Below, one piece after another: positions 55,864 through 63,335 of a DNA stretch of 64,000 nt. The stretch is from Chitinophaga sancti (GTDB taxonomy: Bacteria; Bacteroidota; Bacteroidia; Chitinophagales; Chitinophagaceae). The notes below the pieces were generated by a model that searched no databases, was not told the origin of the DNA, and worked only from the letters and a program-made list of their open reading frames with translations. The stretch is from assembly GCF_034087045.1 (NCBI RefSeq), contig NZ_CP139247.1, forward strand, positions 5,978,001 to 6,042,000. Reading direction: 5' to 3'. Positions within the stretch are counted from its first letter, which is position 1; the number at the start of each line of letters is the position of its first letter. Position numbers and translations under genes: made by a program.

Positions 55864-56200
55864 ACTCATGTTTTAATTAGTTGATAAATCCTCGTCTCAA
55901 TTCTCTTTTAAGATCAGGGTAATTCCCTTCACTCATCTTTTAAATAGTTACTAACCCTCATTTCTATTCTCTATAGTTATCAGGGTACTCCCCTCCCCTT
56001 CACTCATTATTTAAATAGTCGCTAAATCCTCCTCCCAATTCTCTCTCATTACCAGGAGCAATCTCCACTCATTTTTTAAATAGTTACTTACCCTTCATTT
56101 CACTTCTCTTTAATCATCAGAAACAATCCTCACTCATGTTTAATAGTCACTAAATCTTCGTTCTAATTCTCAATAATTACCAGGAGCAATCTCCTCTCAT
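55864..56200 (-). repeat. Five tandem 63-71 bp repeats between sigma and membrane protein genes
   Basis: Unit starts (ACTCAT on +) lie at 55864, 55931, 56002, 56067 and 56132, with a further partial copy at 56195 that overlaps the last codons of the sigma gene. On the minus strand each unit reads TATTTAAAAAATGAGT or a close variant, so each carries an ATG in the same context, followed by short frames of 5-19 codons. The best of these reads MSEGNYPDLKRELRRGFIN. The units differ in length and by substitutions, so the array is old. Confidence 0.88.
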
Positions 56201-56658
56201 TTTTTAAATAGTAACTGCACCTTCGCCTTAATCCTATTCAATTTCACGCCCACACAATTCTCCGTCACCCCAATAATCTCCCCCATTTCCTTATAACTCA
56301 ACCCCTCCAAATACAAAGTAATGATCGCCTTCTCATCATCCTTCAATTTCCGCAGCACCTCAAACAACTCTGCCCCCCGCTCATCCAATACCTCCGCCCT
56401 ATCCGGCAATACATCCGAATACACAATCGTCGGCACCCGCTTTCGATAGGCTGCGATCGCCGTACTCAGCGCTACTTTATACATCCATGTACTGAATGCC
56501 GCCGTACCTCCATACGTTCCTATCGACTTCCACAACTGAAATACGATCTCCTGGAACAAATCCTCCCTGTCCTCCTTCGAATTGCGGTACAACCTGCATA
56601 TCTTATGAATGATTCCCTGATGCTGCCCGATCAGTTGTAAAAATTGCGTTTCATTCAT
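56197..56658 (-). CDS. ECF RNA polymerase sigma factor, orphan type
   Basis: The 153-aa product has region 2 (about 20-70, RLYRNSKEDREDLFQEIVFQ) and region 4 (about 100-150, IITLYLEGLSYKEMGEIIGV then NCVGVKLNRIKAKV). It is short and lacks the extended linker seen in the two FecR-linked sigma factors of this window. No FecR gene is adjacent; the downstream gene encodes a four-helix membrane protein. It belongs to the type of Bacteroidota sigma factors that pair with small membrane or cytoplasmic regulators. The last codons overlap the repeat array. Confidence 0.92.
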   Translation of the reverse strand: MNETQFLQLIGQHQGIIHKICRLYRNSKEDREDLFQEIVFQLWKSIGTYGGTAAFSTWMYKVALSTAIAAYRKRVPTIVYSDVLPDRAEVLDERGAELFEVLRKLKDDEKAIITLYLEGLSYKEMGEIIGVTENCVGVKLNRIKAKVQLLFKK

Positions 56659-56673
56659 AACTTTTTATATTTG
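56644..56673 (+). promoter_or_regulatory. Promoter for the RibD-C reductase gene
   Basis: TTG (56644-56646), 19 nt, then TATATTTG (56666-56673) match the Bacteroidota promoter pattern. The start codon at 56750 lies about 70 nt downstream. The -33 box overlaps the 5' end of the divergent sigma gene. Confidence 0.6.
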
Positions 56674-56749
56674 CCATTTCTCTGTTAGTTGCAAAACCTT
56701 TCCAAAACTTACAAAGAATCAAAAAAAAACTTACAAGTAACTTAATAAT

Positions 56750-57448
56750 ATGAAACAACGACCATATACCATCTGTTTGATGATGAGTACCCTGGACGGT
56801 AAGATCCTTGGCGACAAATGGGGCGACAGTCCTCAGATTAAAAAACTGGGCGGCAAATTTGAAGAAGTACACAACCTCATAGGCAGTTATTCATGGATCG
56901 TAGGCCGTACCACCATGGAAAAGGACTTTACAAAATTTGCAAAGCCCATCTATAAACCCGGTACTCCCTCCATTCCCCGCACGGACGTCAACGCTAATCC
57001 GGATGCAGCCACCTATGCGATTGCCATCGATGCGCAGGCGAAATTAGGATGGGAAAAATCAGAGATGCATGGCGATCATGTTGTGACCGTACTTACAGAA
57101 AGCGTGTCTGATGCTTACCTGGCACATCTGCAGGATATCGGGGTATCTTACATTTTTGGAGGCGCTGCAGAGATCGATCTGAATATTGTACTCGAAAAAC
57201 TATACAACCTGTTTAAAATTGACATCCTCATGGTTGAAGGCGGCCGCCACCTCAATGGCAGCTTCCTGAATGAAGGACTCATTGATGAATACCATCACCT
57301 GCTACTGCCTATTGTAGATGGCAATCACGACAATCCGGCGATGTTTGAAATAGATTCAAAAGCTAAACGGTTTGACGCCGCGCTGTTTAAACTCGAAGAA
57401 GTAAAACGGATTGAAGATGATGTGCTCTGGCTAAAATATAAGTCATAA
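56750..57448 (+). CDS. RibD C-terminal-domain reductase (dihydrofolate reductase-like)
   Basis: The 232-aa product is a stand-alone RibD_C fold: strand 1 TICLMMSTLDGKILGDKWG, the YIFGGAAEIDLNIVL loop near 140, the MVEGGRHLNGSFLNEGLIDE motif near 165 and the YHHLLLPIVDG strand near 185. Such single-domain proteins use NADPH and occur both in riboflavin-type reductions and as general reductases. There is no deaminase domain and no riboflavin gene nearby, so the substrate is open. It is monocistronic with a promoter upstream and a terminator downstream. Confidence 0.9.
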   Translation: MKQRPYTICLMMSTLDGKILGDKWGDSPQIKKLGGKFEEVHNLIGSYSWIVGRTTMEKDFTKFAKPIYKPGTPSIPRTDVNANPDAATYAIAIDAQAKLGWEKSEMHGDHVVTVLTESVSDAYLAHLQDIGVSYIFGGAAEIDLNIVLEKLYNLFKIDILMVEGGRHLNGSFLNEGLIDEYHHLLLPIVDGNHDNPAMFEIDSKAKRFDAALFKLEEVKRIEDDVLWLKYKS

Positions 57449-57549
57449 AGCGCTAAAGGGATCTATCATAAGTAACAGGAAGGCCATGAGAAATGAGGCG
57501 GTGACTATTTTACTTCTTGGTATTCATCTGCGAATAGATTACAGGTATC

Positions 57550-57583
57550 AAAAAGGGCGTATCCCAAAAAGGATACGCCTTTT
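57550..57583. terminator. Bidirectional terminator between convergent genes
   Basis: A stem formed by AAAAGGGCGTATCC and GGATACGCCTTTT with one bulged G and a 6-nt loop lies between the RibD-C gene (+) and the 146-aa gene (-), with A and T runs on either side. Confidence 0.8.
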
Positions 57584-57602
57584 CAATTTTATCTTCATTG
57601 CA

Positions 57603-58043
57603 TCAGGAAGGCAGGATATTCGAATCCATCACCACCTTGCCCACAAGCTTACCGCCCCTGGCATTAGCTAAAGCGACTCCCTCCACCTCAATCCGCCACT
57701 TCCCTTCCGCACTTACATCATCCGGAAATTCAATGGCAAATGAAAGCATGGCCAGTCTGCCATTTGTATCCAGGTTCTCCTCATTATTCAGACCAATGCT
57801 GAGCGTATACACTACATCATCACCATCCACACTCACCTGCAATGTATCAGGCAATACTACACCAAGATTCCCCGGCAGCGCCAGAATAGTTGTAACGAAA
57901 CCTGACTGGTCCTTCGTCTGAGTATAAGAAGCAGGTTGTAACTGTTCTAATGTATATGGCTGTACAGGATAAGTAGCTGGCAGCGCAAAATACTCGTAAG
58001 ACAAATTAATGAAGGGGACTTCAAAAGTTGACAATGTACTCAT
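57603..58043 (-). CDS. Hypothetical beta-rich cytoplasmic protein
   Basis: The 146-aa product has no signal peptide or membrane helix. It has regular beta strands (VVYTLSIGLNNEENLD, GKWRIEVEGVALANARGGK) and an acidic composition. The sequence TILALPGNLGVVLPDTLQV may form the core. No family was recognised. It is monocistronic between two strong terminators. A lack of cysteine fits a cytosolic or self-assembling protein. The coding call rests on codon structure and the clean terminators on both sides. Confidence 0.7.
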   Translation of the reverse strand: MSTLSTFEVPFINLSYEYFALPATYPVQPYTLEQLQPASYTQTKDQSGFVTTILALPGNLGVVLPDTLQVSVDGDDVVYTLSIGLNNEENLDTNGRLAMLSFAIEFPDDVSAEGKWRIEVEGVALANARGGKLVGKVVMDSNILPS

Positions 58044-58127
58044 AGTGAGGGTTAAAAAAATAAAACAATCAGGGTTAACTAAAACGCGTATCCGGATAAG
58101 ATTTTCATCAGCCTTCTATACGAAAAG

Positions 58128-58158
58128 ACCGCTTTTCTTCAAATAGAAGAAAAGCGGT
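58128..58158 (-). terminator. Terminator after the small secreted protein gene
   Basis: A 13-bp perfect stem (ACCGCTTTTCTTC at 58128-58140, complement at 58146-58158) with a 5-nt loop lies 27 nt past the stop at 58185 and is followed by a T-rich run on the minus strand after one G. Confidence 0.82.
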
Positions 58159-58184
58159 TTTAATGATTACATCAATCATTTACA

Positions 58185-58490
58185 TCACGGATGTGTATAG
58201 ATCGTATACACCAGTGTGCCGGATGGAGGTAAGCCATAACCACCGCCAGTCCAGCCATAAGCTACCACGGTTCCGTTAGTAGGATCCAGGTCTGCATCGC
58301 TTACTACCAATGCATTTGCCAGGGTGCTCCATGCTATGAACGTACCGTCTGGTGTGTACCATGCATAGTTCACGATCTTAGCAGCTGACTTTGTAGCAGG
58401 TTGTTTTACTTCCTTAATGGGAGTAAAAGAGCAGAACAATAAAACCAGCGTGAACAGAGAAAGGGACAAGAGGGTTTTCATGTTTCTCAT
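58185..58490 (-). CDS. Small secreted protein
   Basis: The 101-aa product has an N-terminal export signal (residues 4-22, MKTLLSLSLFTLVLLFCSF); Met4 at 58481 is an equally possible start. The mature part is about 75 residues and rich in Gly, Thr, Tyr and Trp (YAWYTPDGTFIAW, YGWTGGGYGLPPSG), suggesting a small beta protein. The Cys at position 20 of the signal is not in a proper lipobox. No family is recognised. It is monocistronic with a terminator on each side. Confidence 0.75.
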   Translation of the reverse strand: MRNMKTLLSLSLFTLVLLFCSFTPIKEVKQPATKSAAKIVNYAWYTPDGTFIAWSTLANALVVSDADLDPTNGTVVAYGWTGGGYGLPPSGTLVYTIYTHP

Positions 58491-58581
58491 GTGGGTTGTC
58501 TTTAATGATTAACAAATAGAGGGTTATTTCCTTTTAAAGATACAAAAGATGTGAATTAAAAATATTAAAATCAGCTTAAGT

Positions 58582-58616
58582 TTTTCGCGCTTCTGTTTAT
58601 AACAGAAGCGCGAAAA
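58582..58616 (-). terminator. Hairpin after the GxGYxYP gene
   Basis: A 16-bp perfect stem (TTTTCGCGCTTCTGTT at 58582-58597, complement at 58601-58616) with a 3-nt loop lies 3 nt past the stop at 58620. The stem itself ends in A/T runs. Confidence 0.8.
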
Positions 58617-58619
58617 CAA

Positions 58620-60701
58620 TTACTTACAACTAATCACCGACTGCTGCTGCGCAGGTACAGATGATCCCATTGCCTTTGACAACTTAAACAAATTACTGCT
58701 TGGCGAATCTACCGGCAATCCATTGGCTTCACGAATCAACTGGAAGATATGATCCGGTCTTACTACCACATAATCGGAATTCAGTGCTGTCGCCGCATTC
58801 TTAAAGCTGGTAGGCGTTACACCCTGCCATGGCTGCGCCTGTATAATGATAAATCTAGGCGATGTACCATTCCAGCCTGCAGCTGCAGAAGCAATATTAT
58901 CTTTGATGGTCTGCTCTGTTGTACAATAGTTACAATTCAGTGCCATACCCGGTAGTGTATTGTTATAAATCGTTAAACCACCATTGGTATTCTGCGCAGT
59001 CATCCCCAGCAGTGATGGCGCATACGTTGCATACGTCTGACCTACATTCTGATTAATACCACCGGTGATGGTATTCCATATTGTCACCACTCTAAATCCT
59101 GCACGCTGATTATAATCTTCTGTCTTCGCCACAAACTGGTTCAGCTTCGCCTGATCCCAGCTGTTAGGATAGGTATAGCCATAGCCGGAAGGACCACTGA
59201 TCAGGTTATCATTATCTGTTGATGACTGCCAGTAGTAGTTCAATGCACCCGGCATCGCATCCAGCATGGCTGGTGATAATGTCCATCCCATCGGCACCTG
59301 TCCGCGTCCCGGGTCATTCCACAGTTTACGCATCAGGTGTTCTACATATTGCAGGTTGTCGCCATCACTCAATATAAATGCCACATAAATTTTATTCTGC
59401 AATGCTGGTTTCTGTGGCATTGCTTTCAGGTTCACTGTTCTAGGCATACCGCTATGTACGGTGAGGTTGGAAGACCAGTCACTCGCAATAGTGGTGATAC
59501 CATAAGTTGATGTCCTTTGCACACCCGATCCTTCGTTCTGCCACCAACCCATGAAGTTAGCACCTGCAGGCATTGATGCGAGAAAACTATTCAACAACGT
59601 ACTTTCCTCTGCAACGTCAGGATCCAGCCAGATGGTCGCAGCACCAATAGCCGTGGCATATTCACGCAATGCAGCTTTGTGCGTAGAAGGATCTAACCCG
59701 ATCAATAAACGCTTGTCTGCATTCGGCCAGTAAGTATTATACATAGCCTCGTACACCGCCATCTTGCTGCTATACACACCACGCAGATCTGTTAAGATCG
59801 GCAGGTTGTAAGGCGCTGCCTGCAATTTGGATAGCAATGTTGGTGAACAGATCAACGCATTCTGATTCTTTGCCAGCATGGTGGCCAGGTTCACGGTATG
59901 GATCTGAGATGGATCATACACGATCAAACCACCGATTTCGCTACGGTACTTGGTGATCAGGCTATACTTATCCGATACATCGTTATAGCTCAACCCGAGA
60001 GAATTCAACCAGGTATACTGACCTTCGGCAAATGCATCTCCTTCGTAAGAGAAGATACGTGGTTGTGTCTTGTTGACAATACCTTTCAGTGAAGCAAATA
60101 AGTACATTTCTGCAGAAGAATTATTCTGCTGTACAGCTACATAATCCACTTTCGTATAAGCCGAACCCCGCCAATATATACGCAGTTCTATCGAATGGTT
60201 ATCTGCCGGCATGGTAAACGGCAATGTGAAAGTGACATAATCACCCGCTATGGTAAACATAGTACGGGTAATGGTTTGCGACGCCAGGGTAGCACCCGTT
60301 GTCGCGTCTCGCACATCAATATCCACAACAGGATCATTGTTGGCGGTATTGTTGTCCGTCTTCATACGGAACTCCGCTACATTCGCACCTGCGGGAATAG
60401 TGTTGTCATAAGGACCATATATCATATGGTCGTTGGCTGCGTCGATACCCACCTGGCAAAGCCAGCCATCGGTTTCTAAACGGCCTGTTTTATGACTTAG
60501 TGAAGAACCTTCTGCTTCCCATTTCGTGGAAGTCTCGCGAAGGATAATCAGGTCCTGCGTTTGTGCGGTAGCAGGAAATGATGGCAATAACTGACCCTGG
60601 GGCCAGGTGGTTTGAGCCATTGAGGGCATGGCGCAAAACGGCATCAGTAGCAACGACATGGCTACTGCAATCTTTACAGACGGGTTACCGGATTTGATCA
60701 T
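58620..60701 (-). CDS. Secreted GxGYxYP-domain protein
   Basis: The 693-aa product has a signal peptide (about residues 12-29, cleavage after PSMAQ). An N-terminal beta-sandwich of a galactose-binding type (about 45-190) is followed by the GxGYxYP region (about 195-660), which contains the name-giving motif GPSGYGYTYPNSW near 488 and FILSDGDNLQYVEHLM near 425. The family is widespread in Bacteroidota and is predicted to act on or bind carbohydrates; no enzymatic activity is firmly assigned as far as I know. The protein is monocistronic. The Asp-rich SDGDN segment might be part of an active site, which is speculation. Confidence 0.88.
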   Translation of the reverse strand: MIKSGNPSVKIAVAMSLLLMPFCAMPSMAQTTWPQGQLLPSFPATAQTQDLIILRETSTKWEAEGSSLSHKTGRLETDGWLCQVGIDAANDHMIYGPYDNTIPAGANVAEFRMKTDNNTANNDPVVDIDVRDATTGATLASQTITRTMFTIAGDYVTFTLPFTMPADNHSIELRIYWRGSAYTKVDYVAVQQNNSSAEMYLFASLKGIVNKTQPRIFSYEGDAFAEGQYTWLNSLGLSYNDVSDKYSLITKYRSEIGGLIVYDPSQIHTVNLATMLAKNQNALICSPTLLSKLQAAPYNLPILTDLRGVYSSKMAVYEAMYNTYWPNADKRLLIGLDPSTHKAALREYATAIGAATIWLDPDVAEESTLLNSFLASMPAGANFMGWWQNEGSGVQRTSTYGITTIASDWSSNLTVHSGMPRTVNLKAMPQKPALQNKIYVAFILSDGDNLQYVEHLMRKLWNDPGRGQVPMGWTLSPAMLDAMPGALNYYWQSSTDNDNLISGPSGYGYTYPNSWDQAKLNQFVAKTEDYNQRAGFRVVTIWNTITGGINQNVGQTYATYAPSLLGMTAQNTNGGLTIYNNTLPGMALNCNYCTTEQTIKDNIASAAAGWNGTSPRFIIIQAQPWQGVTPTSFKNAATALNSDYVVVRPDHIFQLIREANGLPVDSPSSNLFKLSKAMGSSVPAQQQSVISCK

Positions 60702-60912
60702 AGGTAAACTATTAAATATGAATGTAACGTGTCCCTTCCAGGTGAAGGGTCTTTAATGGACGCTAAGTACGCTCTGAGTCATTTTCAACGTGAACGAATT
60801 AAAAGTACGTATTAAAAGTGAATTGCAAAATATGATTGAGGATGGTTGGACGCTAAAAGGATTTAATAGACTGAGAATCAAAGGAATTGTAAATTCAATT
60901 CATAACAATGAA

Positions 60913-60959
60913 ATAACAAAAAAACGCTTTTGTCGAACACAAAAGCGTTTTTTTGTTAT
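60913..60959. terminator. 21-bp perfect hairpin, bidirectional terminator
   Basis: Arms at 60913-60933 and 60939-60959 are exact complements over 21 bp with a 5-nt loop (CGAAC). The A7 and T7 runs flanking ACGCTTTTGT allow termination in both directions. It lies 37 nt past the stop of the AraC gene. Confidence 0.85.
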
Positions 60960-60995
60960 GCGATTAATGGCCTGCGGCCGGCATCATTTTAATAT

Positions 60996-61925
60996 CTAAT
61001 TAAAGGATTGCCTGAATGCTAACGGCGATACATTCGTCTTCGTCTTAAATAATTTACTAAATGATTGCGGATGCTCAAACCCAAGCTGGTAAGCAATTTC
61101 ACTCACTGACAATGTGGTCGTAGACAACTGTACCTTCGCCTGCTCAATCAGTTTTTCATGTATATGCTGCTGCGTACTTAACCCAGTTAACGCCTTCAAT
61201 AACCCACTCAGATAATCTGCGGAAACATGTAGTTCTGTTGCTACATAACTCACCGTAGGCAAACCCCGTTGTTCTTTAAAATATACTTCCAGCAAATTAT
61301 CCAATTGCGTTAATAACTGATGACTGCTTCTTCGCCTCGTCAAAAACTGTCGCTGATAAAAACGCTCTGAATAATTCAATAATGATTCCAACAATGAGAT
61401 AGTTATATTATGACTAAAGGTATCTATGTTCGCAAAGATCTCCTGCTCTATATTATCCATTATATGCACCAGCGTATTTTCTTCTTTATCGGATAAAAAC
61501 AACGCTTCATTTACTGCATAATCAAAAAAAGCATACTGTCGCATCTTCTTTGCTAATGGCGTATTCCATAGAAAATCAGGATGTACCATCAGCATCCATC
61601 CATTTGCGTCCTTCATTGCCATCATTTCCCTCATGGTCTGTTCGTCCATCTCCATACCAAATACCTGTCCCGGGGCCATAAACGACAAAACCCCTGCATC
61701 AAAATCATAATCCTGCTGACCATATTTTATCTTTACTCCTTTTGCAAAACCCTGCTTCAGGGCAATAAGATAGAAGTCTGGCACCAATGTCTTCGGCTCG
61801 AATACGGGCAACTCTTTGATCGTATTGAATTGCACCACACTGATCAATGGGTGACCTGTCATGGGCAAACCCCTTAACTGGTGAAATTCGCCAATGGATT
61901 TTACTCTATATGGTTGCATATTCAA
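60996..61925 (-). CDS. AraC-family transcriptional regulator
   Basis: The 309-aa product has a variable N-terminal sensor domain (about 1-200, cupin-like strands such as LISVVQFNTIKELPVFEP) and a C-terminal double helix-turn-helix (about 215-305; TVSYVATELHVSADYLSGLL, SVSEIAYQLGFEHPQSFSKL). The position-specific Phe and Pro near the end fit AraC proteins. It starts 2 nt after the stop of the NmrA-like gene, so both come from one transcript and the regulator probably controls this operon or related redox genes. The ligand is unknown. Confidence 0.94.
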   Translation of the reverse strand: MNMQPYRVKSIGEFHQLRGLPMTGHPLISVVQFNTIKELPVFEPKTLVPDFYLIALKQGFAKGVKIKYGQQDYDFDAGVLSFMAPGQVFGMEMDEQTMREMMAMKDANGWMLMVHPDFLWNTPLAKKMRQYAFFDYAVNEALFLSDKEENTLVHIMDNIEQEIFANIDTFSHNITISLLESLLNYSERFYQRQFLTRRRSSHQLLTQLDNLLEVYFKEQRGLPTVSYVATELHVSADYLSGLLKALTGLSTQQHIHEKLIEQAKVQLSTTTLSVSEIAYQLGFEHPQSFSKLFKTKTNVSPLAFRQSFN

Positions 61926-61927
61926 AT

Positions 61928-62782
61928 TTAATAAGCTGCTGCAAATAAAGGTGCAAAATCCTTCAGTTTCCGTTTTCCCGGTACAGGCCGTTGCTGAAAG
62001 TATTTTTCCTGAACCCTGCCGCTGTGCAGCGCTTCCTGCATGGCTACCAGCATAGCTGCCAGCTCTTTAGGCATACCCATCATTTCCATACCCTGTAGTA
62101 CCTGTTCTGCAGGCAATGCCGGCCATTGCAGATCGGGTTTGCCGATGGCTGTACCCAGTATTTTTGCCGCTTCGTTACAGGTAAGTTCATCACTGGCTAC
62201 GTAGCGGATCTTAATTCCCTGTGAAGGTGTTTCCAGTTCTTCCACTACTACATCTGCAATATCTTCCGGTGCTACAAAGGCTATCATATCATCACCGCCA
62301 TAGTTGGACATAATCATGCCATAAGTTTTGATCATACCAATAAGGCCGTAAAAATTAGAATAAAACGATCCCGGTCTTAAATGGGTCACGTTTACATCTT
62401 TTAAGTGATTGAAAAAGCCTTCCGCGTTATGGTCTTTGATCGCTTCCGCTGCCCACCCACTGAGGTGGATCACTCTTTTTATATTATTTGTCTGAATGGC
62501 CTGTACGTAATTATTGGCAATACGTGTAAAGTATCCCAGTTGGTCCTGTTCTGCCATATTGAAAGGGGTCATGCAATACACGGCATCTGCTCCTTTGAAT
62601 GCTTCCTGTAAGAAATCAGGGTCCTCCAGACTGCCGATGGCCGGCTTTGCGCCCAAAGCAATAATCGTTTCGGCTTTTGCCTCATCACTGCTGATGACTG
62701 TCACCTCATGTCCTTTTTCAACTAATAAAATGGCCAGTGGCTTACTGATATTGCCTAATGATCCGGTTACTATGATTTTCAT
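61928..62782 (-). CDS. NmrA-like/SDR-a NAD(P)-binding protein
   Basis: The 284-aa product starts with a Rossmann glycine motif (MKIIVTGSLGNISKPLAILL) and continues with VIHLSGWAAEAI near 107 and THLRPGSFYSNFYGL near 133. The YxxxK catalytic motif of classical SDRs is absent, as in NmrA-type and quinone-reductase-like members that sense or reduce with NAD(P)H. The promoter box at 62800-62807 leaves an 11-nt leader. It is co-transcribed with an AraC regulator, which suggests induction by a small molecule. Confidence 0.9.
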   Translation of the reverse strand: MKIIVTGSLGNISKPLAILLVEKGHEVTVISSDEAKAETIIALGAKPAIGSLEDPDFLQEAFKGADAVYCMTPFNMAEQDQLGYFTRIANNYVQAIQTNNIKRVIHLSGWAAEAIKDHNAEGFFNHLKDVNVTHLRPGSFYSNFYGLIGMIKTYGMIMSNYGGDDMIAFVAPEDIADVVVEELETPSQGIKIRYVASDELTCNEAAKILGTAIGKPDLQWPALPAEQVLQGMEMMGMPKELAAMLVAMQEALHSGRVQEKYFQQRPVPGKRKLKDFAPLFAAAY

Positions 62783-62799
62783 ATGATTATGATTTTAGA

Positions 62800-62807
62800 C
62801 AAATGTA
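62800..62807 (-). promoter_or_regulatory. -7 box of the NmrA/AraC operon
   Basis: TACATTTG on the minus strand matches TAnnTTTG 18 nt before the ATG at 62782. No -33 TTTG is seen at the normal distance, so an activator (possibly the AraC product) may be needed. Confidence 0.4.
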
Positions 62808-62876
62808 GACCTGCCTGAAAATCTTCTCGTAGCCGAATACGGTCTGGTTGTAGCCAAATCCTTGTAACTTTACCAG

Positions 62877-63317
62877 ATGAAAGCAGGTCAATTTATACAC
62901 GCCAGTTCGCTACTGGATGCCAGCATATTTGAAGATGTCATCATCTTCATTACCGAACAGAATGAAAAAGGAGCGATGGGATTTGTGGTGAATAAACAAT
63001 TTTCCCGTGGACTGACTGAGCTGGAGGAGTTTAAAAACGGGCAATCATTCCCTTTGTATGAAGGAGGGCCGGTGGACCAGGAACATCTTTTCTTTGTACA
63101 CCAACGACCTGACCTGATTCCGGATGGTACACATATAATTGATAAAGTGTACTATGGCGGTGATTTTAAAACCGCCGTAGCACATATTAATAAGGGTACC
63201 CTTACGACCCGGGATATTAAAATATTTATCGGTTATTGTGGATGGGATAATACCGAACTGGAAGCTGAAATTGAAGAAGGTAGCTGGACGGTGGCAGAGA
63301 CAGGCGACATTTTTTAG
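62877..63317 (+). CDS. YqgE/AlgH family protein (UPF0301)
   Basis: The 146-aa product is short for the family (usually about 180 aa) but has its signature blocks: IFITEQNEKGAMGFVVNKQF near 21, PLYEGGPVDQEHLFFVHQRP near 60 and IKIFIGYCGWDNTELEAEIEE near 113. The family has an alpha/beta fold and no established biochemical activity; AlgH was linked genetically to alginate regulation. The N-terminus begins directly at the usual start of the fold, and the shorter length comes from the C-terminal end. Confidence 0.93.
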   Translation: MKAGQFIHASSLLDASIFEDVIIFITEQNEKGAMGFVVNKQFSRGLTELEEFKNGQSFPLYEGGPVDQEHLFFVHQRPDLIPDGTHIIDKVYYGGDFKTAVAHINKGTLTTRDIKIFIGYCGWDNTELEAEIEEGSWTVAETGDIF

Positions 63318-63335
63318 TACCGCTTCAGATTCCGT

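Noticed and set aside
55864..56200. CRISPR array
   Set aside because: Units vary in length and sequence along their whole extent, there is no constant repeat plus unique spacer, and no cas gene is near.
57486..57671. 61-codon + strand ORF
   Set aside because: It runs through the bidirectional terminator and into the opposite-strand gene.
60790..60999. 69-codon + strand ORF starting with GTG
   Set aside because: A 21-bp perfect terminator hairpin lies inside it, and the second half is translated from the hairpin and the end of the AraC gene.
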